Assembly: GCA_914767715.1 (NCBI GenBank)
Contig: OU612068.1
Location: 11,964,001 to 12,028,000 of the forward strand
Length of the DNA stretch: 64,000 nt
Origin: Membranipora membranacea
Taxonomy: Eukaryota > Bryozoa > Gymnolaemata > Cheilostomatida > Membraniporidae
Direction: 5' to 3'
Below, piece after piece: positions 1 through 10,708 of the stretch. Position 1 is the first letter of the stretch; each line of letters opens with the position of its first letter. The notes beneath the pieces were generated by a model. It saw only the letters and a list, made by a program, of their open reading frames with translations, had not been told where the DNA came from and did not search any database. Position numbers and translations under genes: made by a program.

Positions 1-1708
1 TTAAAACCTTCAGATCACACCTTGTAAAAACAGACTCACAGTGGCTGTTGTCACACATAAGGCCCCGATATTAGTTCTTACTGCAGTTTCTCTCTCCTAA
101 AAATAGAATTCAAATTATTTATATGACTATTGGAAACGCATATATCTGTGCTACAGCAGTGACAAAACATTCCATCTACGAGTTGGCCTGCGTTAATACA
201 TCTGGGAAGAGCTACCTAGGAGATCCTAGACTTGTCCGATTTAAATAATCAGTTAGTATCATGGGCTACAGTCATCATAAACTATCTAAGACTCAGAACT
301 GTATAAAAATGTTCAGATCACATCTGGTAAAAACAAACTCACAGTTGTCGTTGTCACACACAAAGCCTCGATATCACGATCAGTTCTTACTGCGGATTCT
401 CTCTCCTAAAAATAGAATTCAAATGACTTATATGGTGATTTGAGACCTTTACATCTGTGCTCAGGACAAGGCTACAGCAGCAACATGATATTTTGAGTGG
501 GCGTGGGTTTGTTACCATAAAAGGGAGCTTTGAAAAATTTTATTAACCGGAAATGACTAATTTGATCATATAAAATAATTATATTATAAATTACAGAATT
601 TATATTAAGAGGAGGAATCGACTCTAGACACATGGCAGTTTTCTTCCAACATAAACATGATTATACTATCAAATTAGCAGGGACACCTGGCCGCTGCTGA
701 TTAACTAAAACGCTGCCAACAATCTGAAGATAGGGAAACTGCACAAAAATTCATCATCAAGCTACAGAACGGCTAAACAATTTTTGCTCTCAATACGCAC
801 ACATTTTCAATGCCTCATAGTTCCGTCTATAGCTCGGTGAATTGTGGATGAAATACTTAGGCCTACACTGTTGGCTCTTGGAATCTGAGCTCTTGATTTT
901 TTCTACAATTAATTGAGGAACAATTAGCTATAGAACAGATAAAAGGGCAAACCTAATACTATTTAATACTGAGTAGTGCCCCTTGGTCTATGAGTAGGAT
1001 GTGGATGACTTGTGGTCAGAAGAATAAATTACAGGTATAAATTCTTTTCAAACCCTAAAGGCGAAGTCATATGATCACATTAAAAATGGACCACAGATCA
1101 GCTGCCATCACAAGCACACAAGTAAACTAAGCAGCTATGATGGAACAGACAACCAACACAAACAGTCTTAGCCCACTGAATTCAGTATTGACTTACCGGG
1201 ATTGGCCTCATGTTACATTGGAACATCGGCTTTGGCTTAGTGTAGCTTAGTCTTTTCAGACCTGCTTTCTGCAGTTCGACAAACATGTGAACAAATCTCT
1301 GCAAAATACAAATGGGCTTGTTTGAGTCCACCACTGAATCATCGATGGCAAGAAGTCATATATATTGAGAATGAAATATCTGCTATGTCTATTTTATGAG
1401 AAAATACAGTGAAAGGAAGTTGTACACCCATGGCTGACATTGACTCTTCCTAGTGACTAGGCAAATGAAACAAAAAACGTCTTTATTGCTCTGCTGTGTC
1501 TCAACAAAGAGGTAGAGGGTCATTTGAAATATTCGGCAGTCTTTACTGCAGGAGAAAGAGAAGAAAAATAAACTCAACTTACATCATGTGCAGCATCTAC
1601 CGCAAACAATAGGTAGATTACCAGCCCGTATAAAAATGCTGACGCAGTTAAAACCGCAACTTCCAAAAGGTTATCAGAGATAAAAGGCATCATTTTAAAC
1701 TCTTCCAT
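1..1708 (-). CDS. gene A: 5' part of a type II membrane protein with short symmetric exons (partial)
   Basis: Product not recognised. Exon 1 is 1583-1708: ATG at 1708, 42 codons, ending before a GTAAGT donor. It holds a hydrophobic stretch of about 20 residues (LLEVAVLTASAFLYGLVIYL) after a short charged N-terminus and no cleavable-signal pattern, so a type II signal anchor is likely. A candidate exon at 1197-1268 (72 nt, 24 codons, phase 0) encodes a basic segment with one cysteine, but its acceptor tract is weak. Exons at 343-405 (63 nt) and 40-96 (57 nt) match the tandem exons of the paralogue at the right edge; the 57-nt one has lost 6 nt in frame. Each ends in codons for Thr-Thr-Thr just before GTGAGT. 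Every exon is a multiple of three and in phase 0, so each can be skipped or duplicated without a frameshift. No exon was found between 406 and 1196. The gene continues beyond position 1. Confidence 0.6.
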
Positions 1709-3099
1709 GAATATCAGATTTAGTAGTGAGTTGAGTCAATGCTGGCAAACAGCACAATGCTCTAACAATGAAAAAGGCAGCCATTAGCAACAATCGCTTC
1801 ACTACAATAATTAGGTCAGCGACTTTGTGTCATCCACAATGATCATTAACAGTCCTCATGACAGGAACCTTGATTGTGGAGTTTTTGTAGTGTGTTGCCA
1901 TTTTTTTGCTCGGAACAATCAATCTCAAAATGGTTTTTTCAGACATCAGATACTAACATCAGATAATGTTACTACAAAAATAAATATGGACTACTCATAT
2001 ACAAAACAGGTCAGATGTGTTTTTTGGCCTTTTGTTTATGAGCGATTCTCTGTAATTGAAATTCATATCAAACTAGAGCCCATCCAAAAATGGCTAAATT
2101 AACCTTAAACTTATATGTGCATATGTGCATTCAAACTGTTATATCAGGCATAATAACATTCACAAATCTCATTCACTGTATGAATGTTGTTTGCTAAAAT
2201 TACCTGTAGGTCTCATTTTCTTATTTACAGTCCTAATGACAGGAACATGGATTGTGGATTGATTGTGTTTGATTGTTTTTTTATTGGTCTAAGTTGAGGA
2301 AGGGGGGAGGCATATAAAATGTTCTGACTTGTATAGTTGTAATCATCAACCAATTCGAATGGAATCATTGACTCGCTACTTGTTTCTCTCTCTGTTTACA
2401 TTATAAAAAGTGTTTCTCTCCTTGCATGACAGCCTTTGAATAATAAGCGCAGGTTAATTTCCAATTTCTTTTCATTTCAGTACTAACATCTGAAAGGTTT
2501 CTCAGTCTTACTCAGTTCTGACTTATCCTGTAAATATCTTGACCAGATTAAACGGCTGGTAAACTTTATTTATGATATCGATATGCTTTTTGTTATGCGT
2601 ATATCCAAGCCTCAAAGGATAGGGGAGAAACAAAAAGACACCCAGCGGTACTTTCTAAATCATAAATCATAAAATTTTCCAGTTTTTTCGGAATATTAAA
2701 AGAAAATTGTCTTCATAGTTGGCTTCTGAATCTCGATTAGGAGAGACAGCTGGAGTAGAGTACCCATCACATTGGATGTTATCGTTATTAAAAGACAATG
2801 GTAAGTCATTGGAATTGTACAAAAAGAAGACAACTAGAGTAAGATGTATTATGAGGTTTATCGCTGAGCCTAATGGAATTAGGTTTTTTGGTTCATTATT
2901 ATAGGGAGGTAAAGATTTATATGCAGAACTCACGACCTAACAGGAGTACACCAAATGTTGATTAGAGCTGGATTGATTCTTTGAGAACAAGATATATTAT
3001 ATAGATATATGTACAAGATATATGCCTATCAAGGAGAAGTGTGTTTATTCGGTATTGTTTTCTGAACTTTATTGGCTATATATTATTAAGCTGATGAAC
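1709..3099. other. intergenic stretch, no gene recognised
   Basis: This stretch lies between gene A's first exon and the small secreted peptide gene, both on the minus strand. It should hold gene A's promoter, but no clear TATA box or other site was identified. The open frames at 1827-2102 and 2667-2933 show no splice signals or familiar motifs and look like chance AT-rich frames. Confidence 0.5.
3068..3073 (-). terminator. poly(A) signal of the cysteine-rich peptide gene
   Basis: AATAAA on the minus strand, 27 bases after the TAA stop codon at 3100-3102. This is the expected position for a very short 3' UTR. Confidence 0.55.
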
Positions 3100-5058
3100 T
3101 TAATATTTAAATGAACAGAAGCACTCGTTCTTTATACAGCGAGCCTTCTGGGTAGAAGCCCCGGTAGGTGCTACTTTATCACACAAGTGTCTTATGCATT
3201 TGTAATGAGAGTTGCAAGTTCCGAAGTATCCAGCAGTGATGGAAGTTGACTGTACTTCTACAATGAAGGAGAAATGGGATATCAAACTATTAATTCATGC
3301 TCAAAAATGTTTTCATGGAACCTCAACTAAGAAGTTTCAAAATGTTTAACCCAATTTGCCTTGGCATTCTTAAATAATGTATATGAGAAACTCAATTGAT
3401 CAAATATTAATTGACATTCAATTATACAGATTTTATAATAGTATTGCGAGAGTGTACATCTTACCTGGAATGACAAACAGACAGACCACCAGTAGGACTA
3501 ATGTTGTAGTGCTCCACATCTTCATTGTCTTGTATGGTAGGTTGGCTGGTTATCAAATTTCACTGTAAAGAAGAAATTTAAACATTGTTGGATCAAAAGC
3601 TTGGTTTTAGGTTTTTTATGAAGAGTGAAATCCAAAAGTAAAGCAATCACATATTTACGTGCATTGATTTAACCAACATGGTGGGCTTTAGAATAAAAGT
3701 TTTAAATAATTAACTAATTCTAAATGTCAATCAGTTAAATTTAATTAGTTAATATTAAAATAATTATCTTTATGAGTATAGGTAGCTTCAATCATATTTA
3801 GTTAATATCAAACTACCTTAATGATGGAGTGTAATTCAGATCCAGCAATTATTGTAGACACTTGGTAGTCCATCTACAAGGATTTACTTGTGCGGGGAGT
3901 AATAATATGGACCAACATTTTTTTATGAGACTTACTTTTACCAATTTGCTATGCTCAAAATTAAATCCTAAAAACTTATGAGAACACGGTTAATTACACG
4001 GAGCATAGCATGTCTTGTCAAGAGAAGCTACATTGAGCCATATTTAATAGCGTTAAGCATGATGATTAATGATATATTGATTTATAATTCATTAGAAAAT
4101 CAATATCATGCAGTGCACCTGCTTTCACACACATTGTGACACTGTAATTTAACTATAAATTGAACTGAAAATTATTGTATTACTACACTTTTTTACATCT
4201 AATTTTCTTCTAAAAAAAGAAAATTAGGTTTCAAAACAACATCAGCAGAGTCAAATATAGTTGAGGAATGTGTAGCTATAATGATTTTCAAAAATACTAA
4301 ATTGATTGATAGGGCATTGTTTATGAGAGTCCTACATATGACATCATATTCTTGCTTATAAATGTAAACAAATTGTTATGATGTATTTGGCGCCAAATCG
4401 GAGCACATGTACATAATCGGGATTGGGTGATCTATCAACCTGGATAGGGATAGGAAAAAGTGAATCGTACCCGTATCCCCTCTTTAAAGAGACATTAGTA
4501 GAATGGTAGTAATTTTTTGACAACTTACATTTTTTTTCTGGAAGGAAGCTATACATAAAAAAGTACCAAATATTAGTCAAGGCACTTAGGCAACACTTCA
4601 GCTAGTAAAACTGATTTGTCTAAATGTGGATGAAACCACTGATTTGGTTTTACTGTCAATTTTTCAGTAATGAGTTGAATCCCGGAGCGGCTTAAAATTT
4701 TACGCCACAAACCAAAGGTCCACTTAGCAGCGCAAATAAATATCTTATTGAAACGCAATCAAATCATTGATACTGACTGTGCACAGGTGTAAAGACATCG
4801 ACAAGATATAACTCATCATTACATGGAATGAGATATGGGCGCACCTCAAACCATGAAAACTCCCTCAAATAAACCTTGTTTTGTTGCTGCAGTCACATTT
4901 TGAATATTACCATACCAATGGGGCTGTATAACAACATAAGTAATAATTGTAAACATGAGTGTTGAACTGACTACTAAAATAGGTTATGATTAACACTTGT
5001 ATGTGAACTTTACCTTGTAACTTGTTACTGTAATTCTTCTACAGGCTGCAGCAGATAG
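3100..5058 (-). CDS. small secreted cysteine-rich peptide, defensin-like spacing (complete, 3 exons)
   Basis: Exon 1 is non-coding, about 5014-5058, ending at donor GTAAAG. Exon 2 is 3465-3562 with ATG at 3525. Exon 3 is 3100-3257, with stop TAA at 3100-3102. The junction is phase 1 and restores a Glu codon. The 72-residue precursor starts with a textbook signal peptide (MKMWSTTTLVLLVVCLFVIP). The mature part, about 50 residues, has six cysteines spaced C-x5-C-x4-C-x14-C-x4-C-x-C. The closing C-x-C and overall size resemble CS-alpha/beta peptides such as invertebrate defensins, but the middle gap is x4 where that fold normally has CxxxC. The family call is therefore tentative and function (antimicrobial, venom-like or signalling) is not shown. 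A TATA box and a poly(A) signal flank the model, which makes a working gene likely. Confidence 0.72.
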
Positions 5059-5081
5059 AGCCCAGTTGTGTGATATCTTGT

Positions 5082-5089
5082 CTTTTATA
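5082..5089 (-). promoter_or_regulatory. TATA box of the cysteine-rich peptide gene
   Basis: TATAAAAG on the minus strand lies about 70 bases upstream of a GT donor (5013/5014) that would end a short 5' UTR exon. The start site is expected about 30 bases downstream, near 5058. The position relative to the exon model supports a real core promoter. Confidence 0.55.
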
Positions 5090-6486
5090 CTAAACTAAAG
5101 AGTTGGCTGTTTGACTCCACTCCTTGAGTAAACCAATCAGAAATAAAACAGGCCACACCTCTGTGTACGTGGAAAATATATCACTGTTTATTCCAGATAC
5201 GTAGATGCAAAGCAGTGACAGTTCTTCTAGATGAGTTATCATTCATCAACCATTCCTATCTACTGTTTGGTAGAGTTGTAATGATGTAAATCCCTGGACT
5301 TTATATCTCCGAAGGCTCCTGTAAGGCCATTTTAATGTTATGGAGAAAATTTGAGTTTACTGACTCTGAATGTATGCCATGTATGCTGACTTTGATAGAG
5401 ATAGTTTTCTTCTACTATGTTATTCAATCTTTTTATGTTTTAGTATATCAGTCACATATGTATCATTTGAAAAGCCATGTAGTAAATAGTGGCAATGCAT
5501 TAAAATTATCCTGTGTATTGTAGACCTAAAAAGGCACTGTCTTATTGTTGTAGCTGCGATTCAGAACTATCATCTTGTATAATATATGCTCACATAATGT
5601 TTGCAAAGTAAGACCAAATGAGTCAGTCATACATTCTTAAACAGCACTTATAAGACAAGCAGGGTGGGTTGGGGGCTGGGGCAGCTGTGGGGAAAATAGA
5701 ATCGGGACAACATATGATATTTTGTGTTCAAGGCTTTGAATATGCATTTTCAAGCAATAAAAGTTGGAAATTTGACTTACATTTAAATGTCCCCAAAAAG
5801 GCAATGAATTGCGTTTTTTAAACTGTAGATATCTGGAATTTTTTTGTAAAATCAGAAATTGAATCGCACCAATCATTTTGACTGTCATATAGTTCAGACT
5901 TATCCTACTCGGTCAATATAATAAGACGAAAAATAGCATATAATCCTTAAATTGTAAATTCATTTATGGTTGTGATATATATTATATATTAATGTATCAT
6001 ATATATATATATATATATATATATGTATACTTTATAAGCATAAATCTTATTTGTTTAGTGTTTCTCAGAATAAGCTGAAATAAAACTTAAGAAAACAATG
6101 CAATAATTAGTCAAACAAAGGTGGATTAAAACAACTTAATCTGTTTTCAAAGCAAGCGATGTCCTTACATGAATACTTACTGAATACTGAAACTAATTTT
6201 GCATCAGCCATTGATTTTGTTTCGGAGCCTTGTACACGAATGATAGAAGCAACCTGAAGTGCGAAAGTCTTGTTGAGTAGTGAATTCCCTGCTTGCCCGT
6301 ATCATCCAAAAATGTATGAGCAAAATGTGAAGTAAGTTCACCTTGATCAAGCGTCATTCAATTAATTTAGCCCAACCTGCCAAAAGATTATTTAGTTTTG
6401 ATACCATTCTCACAGGGTTGTTGGGAGTCAAAGCTGATCACACTCTAGTGGTAAGCAATGACCACACTCTTACGGTTTTGTTGCTG
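5090..6486. other. intergenic stretch with an (AT)n run
   Basis: No gene recognised. It contains an AT dinucleotide run at about 5998-6024 and otherwise AT-rich sequence with chance open frames (5335-5523 and 5637-5888) that have no splice context. Confidence 0.5.
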
Positions 6487-7172
6487 CGATAAAGCTCAGC
6501 ACTCAACCATGTAAAATCTATACAAGTCTCAACCGCTTGTTCTATTGATAAAAATCTCATTTTGATCAATATTAATATGATTTTTTGTCGCTGCAATTAT
6601 GCTTTGTTCAGATGAGAGGGGGGTTTGAGATTGTGTGGATATTTCAATATCATCCAACCAACAAGGTTACTCAGCATCATTTTTCAATATTCATCTTTGG
6701 TATGCTGAACCAACCTGTGATGAATTTTTTCGTAACCACTTTTTTCCAAAACTGCTGGCTCGTAATGTTTCTCAGGTATTTATGAATAGTTTCTTCGACC
6801 ACATTATGTCAAATACCACGATCGTTACCATGTACCATCAGTTTTTGACATAATGTGGTCGAAGAAACTATTCATAAATACCTGGGAAACATTACGAGCC
6901 AGCAGTTTTGGAAAAAAGTGGTTACGAAAAAATTCATCACAGGTTGGTTCAGCATACCAAAGATGAATATTGAAAAATGATGCTGAGTAACCTTGTTGGT
7001 TGGATGACATTGAAATATCCACACAATCCCAAACCCCCCTCTCATCTGAACAAGAGCAGAATTGCAGCGACAAAAAAATTATACTAATATTGATCAAAAT
7101 GAGATTTTTATCAATAGAATAAGCGGTTGAGACTTGTATAGATTTTACATGGTTGAGTGCTGAGCTTTATCG
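6487..7172. repeat. long near-perfect inverted repeat (arms ~328 bp, loop 30 bp)
   Basis: The left arm 6487-6813 and right arm 6844-7172 are reverse complements with only a few substitutions and single-base indels, around a loop at 6814-6843. A transcript would fold into a ~325-bp duplex. Both arms carry the same open frame (left arm on plus, right arm on minus) of about 60 residues, including the run FFNIHLWYAEPTCDEFFRNH, which I do not recognise. The right arm ends about 25 bp from a tRNA-derived SINE. It could be a foldback transposon, a palindromic duplication, or a hairpin-RNA source locus. Confidence 0.9.
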
Positions 7173-7194
7173 TTGATTAAATTAATTGTTGATT

Positions 7195-7425
7195 AAAGTC
7201 AGATGTCATATCACAGGCCACACCCCGAAGCTTGAGTGGCAAAATACCAGTTGCCTGAGGGGCTAGGCTGCAATATCTGCGCCCATTAGCTCTCTGTTTG
7301 CACGCAGGTTGGAACAAACCTGGGGGCCAACCAAACCCCAGTAGTCGATAGACTGCAGTTGGATTCAACATATGCATGCTGGAGGGATGGCGCTCTAACC
7401 AACTGAGCTACCTCCTTATCCTCGT
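7195..7425 (-). mobile_element. tRNA-derived SINE
   Basis: Read on the minus strand, the head at about 7370-7420 starts GGAGGTAGCTCAGTTGG, a typical Pol III A box from a tRNA, and is followed about 30 bases on by a weak B-box-like match. The tRNA-unrelated body runs to about 7195. The acceptor stem does not pair, so this is not a working tRNA gene. Confidence 0.6.
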
Positions 7426-7429
7426 AGGT

Positions 7430-8298
7430 ATGGTGAAGCAGCGCAACTGATTATAATAATGGTATTTCCCAATCGGTGGTATGAGATGTGCTACATATAT
7501 TATATCAAAAATAGTCTTAGCCTTTGTGCACGCTATTTGCGTAAGTAAATTACACCTAAATGCAATCAGCGCTAGACATTGTTCCTGACAAAACTCTGTC
7601 AATTTTTCACATAAATATGTTAATAAGATGCCTGCTTTGAACTATTTTTATCACAGCTTAATACTGAACATCTTGCACTGTCATTTCTGAAACCTGGTTT
7701 TCTTGTCTTGAAGACTTTTCAAAATATTTTTTTAAAAGGTTACCATCTACATTGTGGTTCTCGACCTCATGGTAATGGCGGAGGCGTGTGCATGGGGGGG
7801 GGGGGAAGGGGGGTTGCCTTCTTATTGTGGTGGTAATACTAAGCAAATGACTAATGCTTTCATTCATAGCTATATTAAAAGGGAGAATTTTAATAATACT
7901 CATATTGACTTATCTTAGTAAGAGTTGGTAGATATCCATAATCTGTTATCTGTAGGTCTCATACGACAGAGAAACATTAGATGGAAATATACAGATATGT
8001 TTGAGATATCATCATCAGACTCTTGTTGTGTATGCTCGGATGTAGGCTGTGTTCGTTCAATTGTCCTAAAATATATCTATAAATAGTAAACTTCAAATGT
8101 CGTCATTTCGTGTTTTTGGAGACGAGACCTCTGTGCTATCCGTATGATGAATAAGGTTTTTTTCTGTGATCTTAATCCTAATTAGCAGCGATAAGTCCTA
8201 TTCCCTGTCAGCTAAGAACAGCATATACCCTCAAGCGTACATCTACAATGGCACAAAAATTACATAAATATTAGTTATTTCTATTCCAAGTAATATAA
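7430..8298. other. intergenic stretch, no gene recognised
   Basis: A poly-G run near 7795-7806 is the only clear feature. The open frames here lack splice sites and protein-like composition. Confidence 0.45.
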
Positions 8299-8465
8299 TG
8301 CAATGCAATGCAATACAATGCAATGCAATAAAATGCAATGCAATGCAATGCAATGCAATGCAATACAATGCAATGCAATGCAATGCAATGCAATGTAATA
8401 CAATGCAATTCAATGCAATGCAATGCAATACAATGCAATGCACTACAATGCAATGCAATGCAAAG
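8299..8465. repeat. (ATGCA)n pentanucleotide satellite
   Basis: About 33 copies of ATGCA/CAATG-type pentamers with scattered single-base variants. Because a 5-mer is read in all three phases, it produces several mutually shadowing open frames on both strands (Met-Gln-Cys-Asn-Ala type and Leu-His-Cys-Ile-Ala type). These are not genes. Confidence 0.95.
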
Positions 8466-8479
8466 CAGCAATGTGGCAA

Positions 8480-9800
8480 AATTACCCATCTATAGTGTAA
8501 GCAGTATAAGTAGTGTCTCGCTCACTTAATAATGAGCAATCAAACATATATTTTTGGTAATTTCTTATTGAAAGACCCCTCAAGTATGTAACAATGTGAA
8601 CAAGTCACACTGATCGTCAAAATTAGGGTATAAAATTAATTATCTACTGCACCGGGTGACGTAGTTACCGTCGTACTAGTGCAAATTGTACGCGTCATAA
8701 GCTGGTGCGTAGATTTCATGCCCTGATTTTGAAGATCAGTTTGTGCAAATTATTTGCCGATTAGGTGACAACTATGTGATTTAAGTCTCAATTAATTATC
8801 TTGGAGCTATGCAGAATTCAATGAGCACGAATTTGCATGAGTGGCAGCAGTAGTTTAACCATAGAAATAAGGCTAAATAGAAACCTAGACCGCTCTTGGG
8901 AGTCGTCCCACTTTTCACCAATCGCCTGTATATAAGAAATCTTAGGTAGGGTTCCTCTCAAGAATGAAATTAGATGGACTAGCTGTAAAACTAACCCATT
9001 ATCCTTACTACTACCTGGATGTAACAGGAATTTTTTCTGGACATTGAAACTCATCCAGATAACAGGCTATCCCAACCACTGATTGTGGTTAACCAGTAAT
9101 AACAAAAACCAAAATACTGGTTAGGTATCTATGTATCGGTGTTTATGGAATTAGCACTCTCTATTTTAAGTATCAGATGGTCCCGGGTCTGACATGTTTA
9201 GATGAGGATGTGACAAGTAAATATTTCATTCTCTGAATTTTCTTGAAACATTTGTGCCTCAGATGTCCAAAAATTAGTATATTAAATCAATTATAAATTG
9301 ATATTCTTCCATCCATTCCAAGGACATGTATGTCATATATATAAGTTTTTTTTTGCCAAAATTCTATCTCATCCATGATACGAGACCTAAATCCATTATA
9401 AGGGTTGTCCCCTCATTGATGTTGATTGGATAACTTGGATATTTTGTCAAAGCATTAAAATTTAATATTAAATTCAACACCATTGCTCTAGCTATTGATA
9501 TACAGTGATATTATCCCAGAGGTGTAAACTACTCGAGGCAGGAAAAGTTGGCCATTGGGTACAGGCTTAAAATTGTGAAATTTACGGCTCACTTACATTT
9601 ACTCACTCTATTAACTTTATAAGAACCCCCACCCTTGCTATTAAATAATGGTACTAGCTTACACTTATTCACCCTCAAACTAAATAAACCTTACTCTAGC
9701 TTATATTTACTTCTCTTGGGAAGGGACGTTTCATAACTCACACTATAAAACCTAGCTGTATCATCTGTGTTAGTAGACCATAGGCTATTGCCAAATGGAG
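8480..9800. other. intergenic stretch, no gene recognised
   Basis: AT-rich sequence with no supported exon. The open frame 8818-9054 (-) shows no motif. Confidence 0.4.
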
Positions 9801-10160
9801 AACATTGTACAAGAGGACATGGCAGAAACCTTGGTCCCTTACTATAAGAACACAAAGAGTAAGATGGCTCGGACACCTTCTCAGACTACCAGAGGATGCA
9901 CCAGCCAGGCACAGCCCTAGGGGTATATCTGAATCACCCAGAAAACACATCCCAGAGGGGCCAGGAAAATATCATGGGTTGATACTGTCAAAAAAGACCT
10001 CAAAACATATGCTAACATTACATTTGATAAATGTTTACATCTGGCGCAAGATATAAAAGTGTGGAGGTCAATAGTGGCGAAGACAGCAGATGTTTTGAGC
10101 TGGTACAAAATGTAATCCTGTTACGAACTTCATCAACAAGAACAAGTAAGTAAGTACAAG
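9800..10160 (+). mobile_element. non-LTR retrotransposon 3' end remnant
   Basis: The frame from 9805 gives RVRWLGHLLRLPEDAPAR, the hallmark '(R)xRWLGHxxRxP' segment found near the C-terminus of many non-LTR retrotransposon polyproteins. The reading then shifts frame near 9930-9940 and stop codons follow. A short AAGT-type tail occurs near 10137-10148, typical of a 3' end. It is 5'-truncated and dead. Confidence 0.7.
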
Positions 10161-10517
10161 CCAACACTTATGAAGTGGAAGAACAGTGGTGAACCTCTTT
10201 AGAAGCTAGTAGTTAGAACATTTTACACTGTCAGAACAATCAATAAGGTGAATTACTTGTATCAGCTCTAATCCAAATTCCGCTCAGCCTATTCAAGATT
10301 ACTGAAACAGGCTGTCGTTCAATATTCATACTTGGTCAGAGAAATAATCGAATGCGATGTGAGAATATGTGCCCAACACAAAGCAGTATAAAGTCAGATC
10401 TATGCTAGATCAAATTTTATTCATTTGCCTGCATTTTGAGTTGCCCCCTCATCTACTGGTCACGCTTCAAAAAAGCTGCCTCTGATCCTTATCTTAATCT
10501 TGTTGAAGGATACTCAC

Positions 10518-10708
10518 CTTGTCAGTCTTAGATTGTAGAGCTCCGTCTCTTACTATCTCTGGTCTGGTTTTCCTCAGTTGACTGACAGTATTTTGCTGCC
10601 ACACAGATAAGTATATAACTGCCGACAATGTTATAGTGAGCAGTAAAGTGACCACGAGTATACGGGAGGATGGGCAATCACTGGTACAAGTCTTCCTAGG
10701 GTCAATAT
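10518..10708 (-). pseudogene. BRICHOS-family membrane-anchor exon, probable degraded paralogue
   Basis: The open sequence closely matches the transmembrane exons at 13168-13374 and 34696-34902 (shared AVIYLSV, QQNTVS, and a perfect GTGAGT donor). It is 16 nt shorter, with a hydrophobic core missing several residues. At the acceptor side the G that starts the homologous exons is missing (CAG then ATATTGAC instead of GATATCGAG), so the junction no longer keeps frame. No other exons of a BRICHOS gene were found nearby on this strand. It is most likely a stray or decayed copy, though a gene with undetected diverged exons is possible. Confidence 0.6.

Noticed and set aside
4356-4758. Two adjacent minus-strand frames as a gene or transposon
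   Set aside because: They have some protein-like words, but no recognisable domain, no splice sites and different frames.
6585-7097. Open frames of 66-90 residues as genes
   Set aside because: They lie within the arms of the inverted repeat and mirror each other. There is no independent evidence for a gene.
8243-8529. Five overlapping open frames on both strands
   Set aside because: They are a by-product of the ATGCA pentamer satellite, which stays open in several frames.
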